Counted from the first letter of the stretch, positions 36,569 through 45,964 are shown. The stretch: 64,000 nucleotides of DNA from Blastocatellia bacterium UBA7656 (GCA_002483445.1 DLHY01000103.1:1-64000), one strand, 5' to 3'. The notes: generated by a model from the letters alone, not told the origin. A program made the numbers and translations.

Positions 36569-37366
36569 ATGAGCAGACCAGCATTTTCGATAGAGATTCG
36601 TTTTCTTGGCGGTCTCAACAGCCGTCAGCAATCCGTTTTCGAAAGGGCGGCGGCGCGCTGGTCGGAAGTTATCATCGGCGACCTGCCCAACATAAGGATC
36701 GATGGCGAGGTCATCGACGATGTGGTCATCGATGCCAAAGGCTCGCATATCGATGGAGAGGGAAGCATACTCGGACAGGCTGGGCCTACTCATCTGCGGC
36801 CCAACAGTCTGCTGCCCGCAAGAGGCATCATGGAATTCGACACCGCAGACTTGGCCCGCATGGAAGCCGAAGGATCGCTGCAAAGTGTGATCCTTCATGA
36901 GATGGGTCATGTCATCGGCATAGGAACCATATGGAAACAACTGGGGTTGATTCAGGGCAGCAACACGGCCAATCCCGTTTTCACAGGCGCAAATGCTATG
37001 CGCGAATTTGCTGCTCTGATCGAAGCCAATGAGCCGACTCCAGTGCCAGTCGAAAACAGGGGTGGGCGGGGAACTGCTGAATCACACTGGCGCGAGAGAG
37101 TGCTGGGCAATGAACTGATGACCGGCTTTCTGAGCGGAAGCTCTCAGCCTTTCAGTCGCCTGACGATCGCCGCCCTTCAGGACCTCGGCTATCAGGTCAA
37201 CTTCGACGCAGCCGATCCTTTTACTTTGCCCACCGCTCTGCAACTCGCTCTGATGGGCGTCCATGCCGAAGGGGATCATGTAATGAGGTGTTCTATGTGT
37301 ACCCGCAGAATGCGCGGGACAGACCCGATAGTGTTGTCTGAAGACTCCCTCGTCAATTCGCAGTGA
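36569..37366 (+). CDS. Leishmanolysin-like (M8-type) zinc metallopeptidase without signal peptide (operon A)
   Basis: A 265-aa metzincin-like peptidase. The zinc site HEMGHVIGIGTIW begins at His110. A downstream HWRE...GNELMTG segment (about 186-200) provides the third histidine and the Met-turn region typical of bacterial leishmanolysin-like proteins, followed by LTIAALQDLGYQVN. The C-terminus contains a CxxC-like CSMC motif. The N-terminus (MSRPAFSIEIRF) is not a signal peptide. AAAGGAGG is four bases before the ATG. It lies 35 bp after the outer-membrane-like gene and 40 bp before the M15-type gene, so a polycistronic transcript is likely. Confidence 0.82.
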   Translation: MSRPAFSIEIRFLGGLNSRQQSVFERAAARWSEVIIGDLPNIRIDGEVIDDVVIDAKGSHIDGEGSILGQAGPTHLRPNSLLPARGIMEFDTADLARMEAEGSLQSVILHEMGHVIGIGTIWKQLGLIQGSNTANPVFTGANAMREFAALIEANEPTPVPVENRGGRGTAESHWRERVLGNELMTGFLSGSSQPFSRLTIAALQDLGYQVNFDAADPFTLPTALQLALMGVHAEGDHVMRCSMCTRRMRGTDPIVLSEDSLVNSQ

Positions 37367-37406
37367 CAGGCGGTCTTCGAGCCTTGCTCAACAAAGGAGA
37401 AACCTT

Positions 37407-38087
37407 ATGCCTCAGCCTTCTGATTCTTTCACTCAACTCGCCTCTGTACCGGTTCATTATGATAGAGACTCGGCCTCAGACTACGGCACGAGAGGGCGGC
37501 CTCATACCTTCCGCTGCGCGACCGCGCTGAAGAATTCTCTCGAACGCTGCTTCAATGAGTTGTGGCAGCGGTCGAGCCTCGGTCGCGCTGAGGTCATCAC
37601 CTCGGCTGGCACATTCGCCAATCGCCCCGCCAGCCTTCACAGCACTGGCCGCGCATTCGATCTCGACGGGATTTTCTGGCCCGCGAGGTCTTTCGTAGCT
37701 CTTCGTTATCCCACTGATACGGTTTTCTATTTGGGAATCGAATCAGTTCTGAGGAAGCACTTCGGCGTCGTTCTCAATCACAATTTCAACAGCGCGCACC
37801 ACGACCACTTTCATCTCGATAACAGCAACCCGCTCGGCTTCAACCCCTCTTCGCGCTCGAAGGTTCTCTACCTTCAAGCCGCACTCACTCACATGTTCGA
37901 TATCCCGACCGCGATAGACGGCGATACCGGCCCGCAGACGCGCCGCAATGCGAAGGCGCTTCTTCTCAGAAACGAGTGGGCGACCGAAGCGGAAGTCGAT
38001 ACCCCGGACAGTCTTCATCGGAAAATAAATTCAGTCTGGAATGATATCCTCGACCGCGCGGCTCAGATAGCCCTTGGCCCTCAGTAA
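37407..38087 (+). CDS. M15-type peptidase-like protein without signal peptide (operon A)
   Basis: A 226-aa protein with the zinc-ligand pattern of M15 D-Ala-D-Ala carboxypeptidases and related endolysins: His78-x6-Asp85 in LHSTGRAFDLDG, and His134-x-His136 in HHDHFHLD. The C-terminal 60 residues (DGDTGPQTRRNAKALL) resemble a short peptidoglycan-binding repeat. It would cleave peptide bridges of peptidoglycan if delivered to the periplasm or to another cell, but no signal peptide is present. AAAGGAGA precedes the ATG. It is the last gene of operon A; a strong terminator follows within 3 bp of the stop. Confidence 0.78.
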   Translation: MPQPSDSFTQLASVPVHYDRDSASDYGTRGRPHTFRCATALKNSLERCFNELWQRSSLGRAEVITSAGTFANRPASLHSTGRAFDLDGIFWPARSFVALRYPTDTVFYLGIESVLRKHFGVVLNHNFNSAHHDHFHLDNSNPLGFNPSSRSKVLYLQAALTHMFDIPTAIDGDTGPQTRRNAKALLLRNEWATEAEVDTPDSLHRKINSVWNDILDRAAQIALGPQ

Positions 38088-38089
38088 TC

Positions 38090-38136
38090 GCGCGGAGGCT
38101 GACAAGGAAATCTTCTCTGTCAGCCTCCGCGCTTTG
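38090..38136 (+). terminator. Strong terminator ending operon A
   Basis: A perfect 15-bp stem (38090-38104 with 38118-38132), a 13-nt loop and a following TTTG. The U-tract is short but the stem is very stable and is placed directly after the M15-type gene. Confidence 0.8.
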
Positions 38137-38187
38137 TGAATCCGCGCTGCGAAAGTTTTCAAATGCAGTCAATCAATTTCATATCCG

Positions 38188-38230
38188 GCGAGGCGGTCGC
38201 CACGTCGCAGGAGAAAACGATGCGGCTCTG
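38188..38230. repeat. Direct repeat, left copy
   Basis: AGGCGGTCGCCACGTCGC (38191-38208) recurs identically at 39110-39127. The similarity extends on both sides with a few mismatches, over roughly 40 bp. The two copies bracket the DUF5678/retropepsin-like pair. Confidence 0.75.
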
Positions 38231-38313
38231 CTCGTTATCGATACAGGTATAAGCGATGGCTTCTGACAACGAAGCTCATGCGGTAGAATTGCCTGTGAAA
38301 GGAGCGGTCGTAT

Positions 38314-38649
38314 ATGTCAACGCCGACACTCAATGAAATCAAACAGCAAGTCATGCTCCTGTCTGAAGAAGACCGCAAAGCCCTGAAGGATTTTCTTTTT
38401 GCTCAGACCGAGGCTGACGCGGATAATGGAAAGCGAATCGAACCCCGCGATTTTTCGCGCGAGATCGAATGGATCAAACAGAATCGTAAGTCATATCGCG
38501 GGCAGTTTGTGGCTCTGAAAGAAGGACGACTGGTTGCGCACGGCGCGAAGGAACGCGAGGTATGGCAGGCGGCTGCTGGCGCTGGTGTCAGCAACCCTTT
38601 CCTTGCCTACATCGAGACTGAAGCAGAAGAAACCTTCGGAGGCTGGTAG
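38314..38649 (+). CDS. DUF5678-like small protein
   Basis: A 111-aa soluble protein. The N-terminal half (LNEIKQQVMLLSEEDRKALKDFL) is helical and resembles the leading helix of small addiction-module-type proteins. The C-terminal half (FVALKEGRLVAHG...EVWQAAAGAG) matches the short DUF5678 pattern, whose function is unknown. AAAGGAG lies upstream with a somewhat long spacer. The retropepsin-like gene starts 3 bp after its stop codon, so the two are translationally coupled. It may be a partner, substrate or regulator of that protease. Confidence 0.65.
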   Translation: MSTPTLNEIKQQVMLLSEEDRKALKDFLFAQTEADADNGKRIEPRDFSREIEWIKQNRKSYRGQFVALKEGRLVAHGAKEREVWQAAAGAGVSNPFLAYIETEAEETFGGW

Positions 38650-38652
38650 CCG

Positions 38653-39054
38653 ATGACCTGGAATTTATCCTTCTCAACGCTTGCCGAATACGATCCGGGG
38701 CAACCAGGCATCAACGTGCCGGTAATCCTGCGATTGGCAGGAAGTGAATCGCCATGCCTGGCAAAGATTGATACCGGCTCATCCGATTGCATATTTCGTC
38801 GGTTTCAGGGCGAACTGCTCGGTCTCGACATTGAAAGCGGAGACCCGCGCGATTTCAGCACCGCTACCGGATCATTCAGAGCTTACGGTCACGCGGTCAC
38901 GCTGATCGTGGCCGGGATGGAGTTTGATTCAGTAGTTTATTTTGCCGCTCACGAAGGCTACAACCGCAATGTACTCGGCAGGCACGGCTGGCTCAACAGA
39001 GTGAGGCTGGGACTTGTTGATTACGAAGGAAAGATTTACCTCAACCTTGCCTAG
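38653..39054 (+). CDS. Retropepsin-like aspartyl protease
   Basis: A 133-aa protein with the aspartic protease motif DTGSSD (Asp40) and the second half-site pattern NVLGRHGWLNRVRLGL typical of single-domain retropepsin-like bacterial proteins, which are active as homodimers. Length fits a single-lobe retropepsin. No signal peptide, so a cytosolic role is expected. The ATG follows the upstream stop by 3 bp, indicating coupling with the DUF5678-like gene. A direct repeat lies just after it. The substrate is unknown. Confidence 0.75.
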   Translation: MTWNLSFSTLAEYDPGQPGINVPVILRLAGSESPCLAKIDTGSSDCIFRRFQGELLGLDIESGDPRDFSTATGSFRAYGHAVTLIVAGMEFDSVVYFAAHEGYNRNVLGRHGWLNRVRLGLVDYEGKIYLNLA

Positions 39055-39100
39055 CAGTAAGTGGCAGACAATGAGCGATGCCACTGTTCATGAAGCTCCA

Positions 39101-39604
39101 TTATTGGCAAGGCGGTCGCCACGTCGCGGGAGCGAACGATGCCGCTCTTTCACCTTTGAATACACCGGGCAGCACTACGCGCGCCCAGGCGGGCAATTTC
39201 AACTGCAATGCTTCGCTTTCTGAAAAGTATTTCGCTTCGAGCGTTTCGACGCCATCAGCCTTCAAACAGCCTTCAATCACCCGACACTCGAAAACGATCA
39301 TCACATAACTGACCTGATCGCCGTTCGCATAGCTTACAAGAAAATCAGGGCCGCTGCAGATGCCTGTCAGAAAAACAGGCTCTACCAGCAGCCCCGTCTC
39401 TTCCCACACTTCCCGCACCACCGCATCGGCAGGCGTCTCTCCGGGATCGATGCTCCCGCCCGGCGCTACCCATACGTCTTCCGAGTGCTTCACAAGCAGA
39501 ATGCGACCTGCGTCGTCGAAAATCGCTGCGGTCACGGACGGAACCAGCAGAAGCTCAGTCCCGACTTTTTCCCGCAACCGCTTCAGGTAATCCGATATCG
39601 GCAT
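39101..39604 (-). CDS. Nudix hydrolase
   Basis: A 167-aa enzyme with a canonical Nudix box at about residues 50-72 (G-x5-E-x7-REVWEETGL), binding divalent metal and hydrolysing a nucleoside-diphosphate-linked compound or similar; the substrate cannot be predicted. The start codon lies only 6 bp after the stop of the alpha-2-macroglobulin gene on the same strand, so it is probably the second gene of that operon. Its last residues (about 155-167, ending WRPPCQ) are encoded by the right copy of the direct repeat, which looks like a replaced or extended C-terminus. Confidence 0.88.
   Translation of the reverse strand: MPISDYLKRLREKVGTELLLVPSVTAAIFDDAGRILLVKHSEDVWVAPGGSIDPGETPADAVVREVWEETGLLVEPVFLTGICSGPDFLVSYANGDQVSYVMIVFECRVIEGCLKADGVETLEAKYFSESEALQLKLPAWARVVLPGVFKGERAASFAPATWRPPCQ
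39107..39149. repeat. Direct repeat, right copy
   Basis: The partner of 38188-38230, 919 bp away in the same orientation. It overlaps the 3' end of the Nudix gene and lies just downstream of the retropepsin-like gene. Confidence 0.75.
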
Positions 39605-39610
39605 CGCTAA

Positions 39611-42600
39611 TCATTCTCTGTCGATAACTTTAATCCGCATCTCCCGCCCGTTGCAGCGAATCTCAGGAACGTACATCGCGTGACCAAGCACCGGCAATGC
39701 GTGAAAGAGTCCCGGCGCTTCCGCTCTCAACTCGTAGCGAATCTCCCACACGCCTTCCGGCAGGCGGTCGATGAAGAGCGCGACCTTGCGATCTCGCAAC
39801 TCCTGATAAACCCAGCGCGTGCGGCCCGTGTAATCAGATTCATCCACGTTCATCGGCCTGCGCTGGTCGCTTTGCACGCGAGCGCCCGCAGCGGGCGAAT
39901 CGATTCGCTCGCCGAATCTCCTCTCGACCGCCGAAGCTTTCAACTCTCTCACATAAAGAGGCTGGCCGCTGCGAATCTGAACCGCTTCGATTCCCGCAGG
40001 CTTGAGGTCTTCGAAAAGAAGATACTCATAATTGTTTTTCGCCTCGATGGTGATGACCGCTTCTATCCGGTCTCCGCTCACGAGCGAATCATTATCCGAA
40101 AGCAAAAGCTTTTCGTAAACGTAGCCTTTCAACAACGTCGGCTTCGCTATCAGTCGATAATAATCCCTTCGGACGAATATCTCGTTGCCCGCAGACGTGA
40201 CAGGCTCTTCAAGACTGAAAAACTTAGCTTCTGTCGCGAAGTAAATCGGCGACGAGCCGCCCTTGCGATTTATTCGCACAGTGTTCGTGCCGTCGCGCAG
40301 GAATTTCGGATCGATCACGAGTCGCGAGGGCGCGGTCAAAGCGTCTTCAGCCGTGAGCTTCCTCGACGTTATCAACTGATCGTTTACCGTCAACTCGTAT
40401 TCGATCTCAGGCGAAAGCTCGCCGCTCGCTTTCAAATAATCGTTGAGCGCGAGAACCGTTATCGCCGTATCGCGAGTGTTGCTCCACTGCGCGCCGCGCC
40501 GATTTTTTATGATCCAGTTCGTAATTGGCTCCACGAGCCTGTTTCGGGGATCGATTGCAAGCAATGCGCGCAGAGCGAACGAGGTCGCTTCGACTCCGCC
40601 ATCAGACCATCGCCAGTAGATGCCGTCTTCGCCCCAGTGCGCAGTCTGCAAGGCAAGCCCGCTTCCGCCGCTGCCTTCAATTATGGATGCGTCAGGCGCG
40701 GAATCGATCTTCACTCCGTTTTCCAGATTTTCAACGAGCGTCTTCGCCCTGTCTGCTCGCCCATAGTAATGCGCGGCGAGAGCGAACAACGCCCGCGTGT
40801 AGGCATTCAGGCGATCCCGGTTCGTCCACAGATTTTCAAAAGCCTTCGTCTGAAACTTTTCTACTTCGCTGCGACGCGCTGCGCGATGATGCGCGGCCAG
40901 CGCGTGCAGCATCCACGCCTGCTGGTCATAGTTCGATTCTTCTTCGACCAGTTCTTTATCGAGAAACTGCGCGCCGCGCTCGATGACATCCGATTTGACT
41001 TCGACGCCTGATTCGCGCGCAAGCGTGAGACCCCAGACGACGTAGGCCGTCATAAAGTGATCGCTCTCGCCATCCTTCCACCATCCCCAGCCGCCGTCCG
41101 CGTGCTGAAAATTATAAAGTCGATTCAAGCCCTGCTCGATCATCTCGTCGAGCTTTCGCAAATCTTTTTCTCCTTTCGGATGAGTCGCCTTCGCTGTGTC
41201 GCGCTCGATGCCGCCGAAAATTTTGCCCATCACCGTTTCAGGCTTCACTCCGAGATCGCCCAAAGTCTTGGCCGTGATCGCGGCGGGAAGGAATCGGCTC
41301 ATCGTCTGCTCGGTGCAGCCGTAAGGGTAATCGATCAGATAAGGCAAAGCGTCGAGCATCGTCACCGCCATGCTCGGCGCGATCTGAACGGTGAGCGCGG
41401 TCGATTCCGTTTTGCGCTCGCGTGGGATGTCCATTCGCACGCTGACGGATTGCCCGCGCATCTTTCCCGAACGAGCGACGAACTTTTCGACGCCATGCTC
41501 GTGCGTGACAAACTCGCGCTCCATCGCGTCGGCGTGACGGTCTGCGCGAGCCGAGACTTTCAACTTGGGGTAGCCGGTTTGTCTGGCGACTACCAACCAA
41601 TCGACTCGCTTCTCGCCGTTTGCAGGAACTTCTACAGGGCCGAGTTCACCTTTGACAACCTCGCCGTTTTGAACTAGCCCTGCGACGGTCAAGCCTTCAG
41701 CCACTATCGACGGCGCGACCATCATCGGCTTCGCAGTGTTGTTGTTGATGACGGCGGAGACCGTGACTTGATCGCCCACGACGAAAAAGCGCGGCGCTTG
41801 CAATCGCACGGCAAGCGGCTGATTCGTGCGCGTGGTCGCATTGGCGATGCCGAACTGACTCGCCGTTGTTATGACTCTCGCGGTCGCAGTCCAGCCTGTG
41901 AGCGAATCGGGATATTTTATTTTCACCGTCGCCTTCCCGTTGCGATCAGTGACGACGCCCGGTTGCCAGAGGATGGTCGAGCGAAAATCGCTGCGCACGA
42001 CGACGGCTGGCTCATTGCCCTGCTTGGTTTTCACCGCGTCGGGTTTCTGAAGGTCTGCGCGAAGCTCAAGCCTGCTGAACTCTCGGCCATTGACAGGGAG
42101 ATTTTGCGCCACCTCTTTTTTTGACTCAGAGACCCCATCAATGGAGAGATTCCCTCTTCTTCCTTCTCCCCTTGCAGCCCCGTAGCCCACGCCTGACACG
42201 CCGCCAGTTATACTTATAGATTGCGCGCCGCGCTCCTGCACCCTGAGCGTCATATCGACTTCACCATCGCGGAAAGAATCCTTCTGCCCGACCTGCCGAT
42301 TGCGCACGTCGATCAACTGCTTGTCTTCGCCTTCGACCAACTTCGCATACGCTTTTTGATTGAATGTGCTTTGCGTCTGCACGGTCTGCGCGCGCTTCGA
42401 GCCGAAGTAAAACTGTCGCGGGTCTCCGGCGTAATCAGTCTGAATATAAGAAACCGCTTCATCGACAAGCCCTAACGCCACTTCAGCCGCGACCGCCCGC
42501 CCCGCGTGATCGCGCGTCGTCACCGTGAGTGTTCCATCTTCGCGCGGCTCGTACTCTTCGCGATCCGGCTTCACTTCGACGCTCAGGAAATGCTCAACCG

Positions 42601-45600
42601 GCGGGACGATGACCTGCTTCATATCCGTGAAAATCTGGCGGTCGCTTATCATCGCCGCCGTGAGAAATACATTCGGCACATGCTTATCTTCAATCTGTAG
42701 CTCGATCAATTTCACCGTGCCGTCGAGACGGACAAGCTGATAGTTGTATATGTCGTCGCCTTCGACGGCGAACAACACCCAGCGGCCCGCCGTGGGAGCC
42801 GTGATCATCACGGGCGCTTTCTGCCCCGCGCGAAACGTGTCACGATCTACTATGATCTCAAGCCCGCCATGTCGATAGCCAAGCTCTGTGGTCGCGTTCG
42901 TCGCAACCCACACCCACGTTTCGGCCCTCACCGTCGCGCCGTCTTTATCCGCGCTCATCCATCGAAAGCGATAGTAACCTTCTCGTTCCGCTGTGAAGAC
43001 GATTTCCGCTTCGCCATTCGCATCGGTCTTCGCGGTCTGCGCCAGAATTTCATCGTGGCGATAGCCACGGAATTTCAATTTCCACCCGGCAGCGGGAACC
43101 TTCCGCCCCGCGCGGCGCAAGCGATCAAGCTCTTCGCTGCGAAATTCTTTCCCCGCGGGGTCTGCCCATATCTCATACCAGTAATCGCGCGTCACCGTGA
43201 CTTTGCCTTCAGCCTCAACTGCCTGATCGTTGGCGTCGAGTGCTTTGAGCTTTATCGAGACTTTATCCTGCGGGCGATAGAGATAATGCGCGGCCTGCGG
43301 ATAGACGTAGTAACGCTGGCGGGTCACTCGCACTGTGCCTGTGCCGATGATTTCGCGGCGCGAAGAGTCAGTCACTCGCGCTTCGATGTAATACTGAAAA
43401 TCCTGCTGCGAATATTTCGGCGTGTCGAACTTCAACGTGGCTCTGCCGAAAGCATCGGTCTTTATCGTCTCGCGCTTGATGATCTGTCCCTGACCTCTGC
43501 CGTAGTTGTAGCGCGCGGGAGATAAATCTTCGTAGTACCACTCGTAATCGCGATGAGGACGCCACGATTGATAAAAAGGATTCTGATGAACCACGACCTC
43601 GACCGAGGCATTGGCAACAGGGCCGCCGAAATAGTAATCGGATTGCACCTCGATTTCGACTTTTTCTCCGACGCGAAAAGTTTTCTTCCGACCGTCTTCT
43701 TCAGGCACTCGCACGGCGACTTTGAACTCAGGCAGCTTGTACTCTTCGAGTCGGAACAACGCGGCAGCGCCTATCTGACTTTTGCGCCCTTCGTCGTAGA
43801 AAGTTATTCGATACTCGCCGAGCGGCATCTTGTCCGTGAGATCAAGCGAACCCCACGCGCTGCCGAACTGATTCAATCGTGCGCGATCTGCTTTCACCTT
43901 CACGCCTTTCGCATCCGTGATTTCGTATTCGACGGTTTGATCCGAAGGCGTCGAATACACTCCCGACTGATATCGACGGGCGACGAATTTCCAATGAGCC
44001 GTTTCATTTGGGCGATAAGCCGCACGGTCTGTGAAGGCGTAAATTTTCCATGGCTGCTCTGCGCTGCCATAGTAGCTGTAGCTCTGAGAGAACGCCTGAC
44101 GATCTTCTAAAGAAGCGACGGCGAACAGTTCCGTGTTGTTGGCCGCAGGCGTGAGAGTGAACTGAGCGATGCCATCGCGATTAGTGACAGCCACGCGCTC
44201 GCGCCACTGCCAGTCGCCGGTCGTATAGAAATGCTCCCACAATTTCACGGTCGCGCCTGCGACCGGCGAGCCGTCAATCGCATTGCAAAAGAAGGCGAGA
44301 GCCTGTCGCTTCCCGGCTTTCAATACGAGCGAGCGATCAGTGACAAGAATCAGATCGCGCGTCGTCAGACCTTCGTTGCGACCTTCGATAACGTAAGCGC
44401 CCGCCGGGAGTTTGCTTTCGATGCGAATGTTTTCCTGACCGGGTTTGTGATCGCCGCGATCAGTCGTTTCCTTCGTCCAGAATTTCACTCTCTCGCCAGC
44501 CGTGAGGTTTATGCGCTCAATCCAGTTGCCCGCGCCTTCATTTTTATTGGTGAAGCGAAGATCGGCAGCAAGGTCGACGCGATAGAGCGCGAGGTCGACT
44601 CTTTTGACGTTACGCCATCCGAGTTGAAACGCTATTCCCGAATCGGGCAGGAAGATATTCGAAACATTGACATCAATCGAAGGACGAATGATGTTTTCAA
44701 TCTGGCTGCGGGCCTGATCCCAGTAGCGCGTTTCGCCTTTGGCATGTTCGTTGACCAGCCGGCGGAATAATTCCAGAGCCTTCGCATAATCAGGCTCGTT
44801 GCGCCACTGGCCGTTTTCTACGGGGACGAAGCGACCATAGCTGGCCATCCATTCGGCGTAATAATAAAGCGCGTCGTCGTACCAGTCGGTTTCTTTTCCC
44901 GCTTGAATTGCGGCTTCGAATTCTTCCGCTACTCGCTTTCTGTCTTCGTAATAACCGCCGTGTCCGCGAATCGTCATTGCAAGAAGATAGTGCAGATGCA
45001 CGCGGTCATTTTCCGTTCGCGCTATGCGAAGCGCATTTTCGAGAACTTCGAGCGGCGCATAGTTTCCATAATAGCCATAGTAGTAATACTGTTCGGCCCA
45101 TGCGGGGCGCGCGATTTTCGTTATGATTTTCAAATAACGTTCGCGCGCCGTGTCGAGATCGGCGGAGCCTGCCCACCAGTCAAGCGACGGTTGATAATAC
45201 TGCCAGCCCGCTCCCCAGTTCTTCGAGCTTGTGCGCATCCACCAGAAATCGCCGAGCGACTCCATCGCTTCGATCCACACTTGATCGCGATCTTCCTCGC
45301 GCTTTGCGTCGCGCACCAGAGATTCAAGCTGAGTGCGCGCCTGATCGAACTTTGTCGAATCAGCGGTTTGAGTAGCAGCCTGCGCGCGCCAAAGGGTATC
45401 GGCCACGCGGAAATCGACCCAGCGCGCATCCTTTGGGTCGAGCTTCAGGGTGTCGGCGCGGAGGTAAAGTTCATGCGCGCGGGCGTAAGAGCCTTCCGAG
45501 TAGTAACGCTCGGCTTCTGATTTTATCGATTGGTAATCTGTTCTTTGGGCGTGGACGGAGATGAGGGAGGCTGCGCAAAGCAGCGCGAAGGCGATCAGTT

Positions 45601-45607
45601 TTTTCAT
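39611..45607 (-). CDS. Bacterial alpha-2-macroglobulin 1 with TPR-like N-terminus
   Basis: A 1998-aa exported protein that would trap proteases by covalent linkage. After a signal peptide (MKKLIAFALLCAASLISVHA), residues about 25-300 are TPR-like helical repeats rich in Trp/Tyr. Macroglobulin domains follow, then the A2M family region with the thioester PYGCTEQ (Cys1431) and the helical thioester domain (WGWWKDGESDHFMTAYVVWGL). Between the bait-like region and the A2M domain, at about 1130-1190, is a Gly-rich insert ending in LPVNGREFSRLEL, which resembles the plug of Acidobacterial TonB-dependent receptors. No C-terminal anchor. The Nudix gene follows at 6 bp. No penicillin-binding protein 1C gene is adjacent. 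Confidence 0.9.
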   Translation of the reverse strand: MKKLIAFALLCAASLISVHAQRTDYQSIKSEAERYYSEGSYARAHELYLRADTLKLDPKDARWVDFRVADTLWRAQAATQTADSTKFDQARTQLESLVRDAKREEDRDQVWIEAMESLGDFWWMRTSSKNWGAGWQYYQPSLDWWAGSADLDTARERYLKIITKIARPAWAEQYYYYGYYGNYAPLEVLENALRIARTENDRVHLHYLLAMTIRGHGGYYEDRKRVAEEFEAAIQAGKETDWYDDALYYYAEWMASYGRFVPVENGQWRNEPDYAKALELFRRLVNEHAKGETRYWDQARSQIENIIRPSIDVNVSNIFLPDSGIAFQLGWRNVKRVDLALYRVDLAADLRFTNKNEGAGNWIERINLTAGERVKFWTKETTDRGDHKPGQENIRIESKLPAGAYVIEGRNEGLTTRDLILVTDRSLVLKAGKRQALAFFCNAIDGSPVAGATVKLWEHFYTTGDWQWRERVAVTNRDGIAQFTLTPAANNTELFAVASLEDRQAFSQSYSYYGSAEQPWKIYAFTDRAAYRPNETAHWKFVARRYQSGVYSTPSDQTVEYEITDAKGVKVKADRARLNQFGSAWGSLDLTDKMPLGEYRITFYDEGRKSQIGAAALFRLEEYKLPEFKVAVRVPEEDGRKKTFRVGEKVEIEVQSDYYFGGPVANASVEVVVHQNPFYQSWRPHRDYEWYYEDLSPARYNYGRGQGQIIKRETIKTDAFGRATLKFDTPKYSQQDFQYYIEARVTDSSRREIIGTGTVRVTRQRYYVYPQAAHYLYRPQDKVSIKLKALDANDQAVEAEGKVTVTRDYWYEIWADPAGKEFRSEELDRLRRAGRKVPAAGWKLKFRGYRHDEILAQTAKTDANGEAEIVFTAEREGYYRFRWMSADKDGATVRAETWVWVATNATTELGYRHGGLEIIVDRDTFRAGQKAPVMITAPTAGRWVLFAVEGDDIYNYQLVRLDGTVKLIELQIEDKHVPNVFLTAAMISDRQIFTDMKQVIVPPVEHFLSVEVKPDREEYEPREDGTLTVTTRDHAGRAVAAEVALGLVDEAVSYIQTDYAGDPRQFYFGSKRAQTVQTQSTFNQKAYAKLVEGEDKQLIDVRNRQVGQKDSFRDGEVDMTLRVQERGAQSISITGGVSGVGYGAARGEGRRGNLSIDGVSESKKEVAQNLPVNGREFSRLELRADLQKPDAVKTKQGNEPAVVVRSDFRSTILWQPGVVTDRNGKATVKIKYPDSLTGWTATARVITTASQFGIANATTRTNQPLAVRLQAPRFFVVGDQVTVSAVINNNTAKPMMVAPSIVAEGLTVAGLVQNGEVVKGELGPVEVPANGEKRVDWLVVARQTGYPKLKVSARADRHADAMEREFVTHEHGVEKFVARSGKMRGQSVSVRMDIPRERKTESTALTVQIAPSMAVTMLDALPYLIDYPYGCTEQTMSRFLPAAITAKTLGDLGVKPETVMGKIFGGIERDTAKATHPKGEKDLRKLDEMIEQGLNRLYNFQHADGGWGWWKDGESDHFMTAYVVWGLTLARESGVEVKSDVIERGAQFLDKELVEEESNYDQQAWMLHALAAHHRAARRSEVEKFQTKAFENLWTNRDRLNAYTRALFALAAHYYGRADRAKTLVENLENGVKIDSAPDASIIEGSGGSGLALQTAHWGEDGIYWRWSDGGVEATSFALRALLAIDPRNRLVEPITNWIIKNRRGAQWSNTRDTAITVLALNDYLKASGELSPEIEYELTVNDQLITSRKLTAEDALTAPSRLVIDPKFLRDGTNTVRINRKGGSSPIYFATEAKFFSLEEPVTSAGNEIFVRRDYYRLIAKPTLLKGYVYEKLLLSDNDSLVSGDRIEAVITIEAKNNYEYLLFEDLKPAGIEAVQIRSGQPLYVRELKASAVERRFGERIDSPAAGARVQSDQRRPMNVDESDYTGRTRWVYQELRDRKVALFIDRLPEGVWEIRYELRAEAPGLFHALPVLGHAMYVPEIRCNGREMRIKVIDRE

Positions 45608-45964
45608 GATGTTATCTCTTCATTGATGCGAATGAAGGCTCAAAAAACGGGCACGGGCATTCATTCGCTCACACAGCACGGGGGCTTTCGAGTTGCGGTG
45701 TTGCCAGAATATCACACCAATGAGTAGAACAGCGGGAAAATAATTTTTTGCAGACAGGATTCAAGGGGGGATTGCCTCATGGTTTTTGGATGAATGACCT
45801 GACGATGGTTATTCCCCAATCGGTTCGCTTCTGAAGGTGTAAAAACCGCAGAGACGCCGAGGCGCAGAGTTCACGCAGAGAAAAATCCGGCTCTGCGCCT
45901 TGGCGGTTAGACAACCTTCCGAAAGAGAGCGGCTGATTTTACCCGGAGATTTTCGACTCAATAG
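45608..45964. other. 357-bp gap between two macroglobulin genes
   Basis: It contains an imperfect inverted repeat at 45844-45908: an AACCGCAGAG/GGCGCAGAG left arm and a CTCTGCGCC...GGCGGTT right arm. I know this repeat type from unrelated bacterial intergenic regions. It could form the terminator of macroglobulin 2. The promoter of macroglobulin 1 should lie here but was not identified. Confidence 0.55.

Noticed and set aside
33846..38087. Contractile injection system cargo or phage lysis cassette
   Set aside because: No sheath, tube, baseplate, holin or other phage/eCIS genes are in the window; only the lack of signal peptides suggested it.
39680..41011. 443-codon plus-strand frame inside macroglobulin 1
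   Set aside because: Antisense shadow of a gene with clear domains; Arg-rich product without family features.
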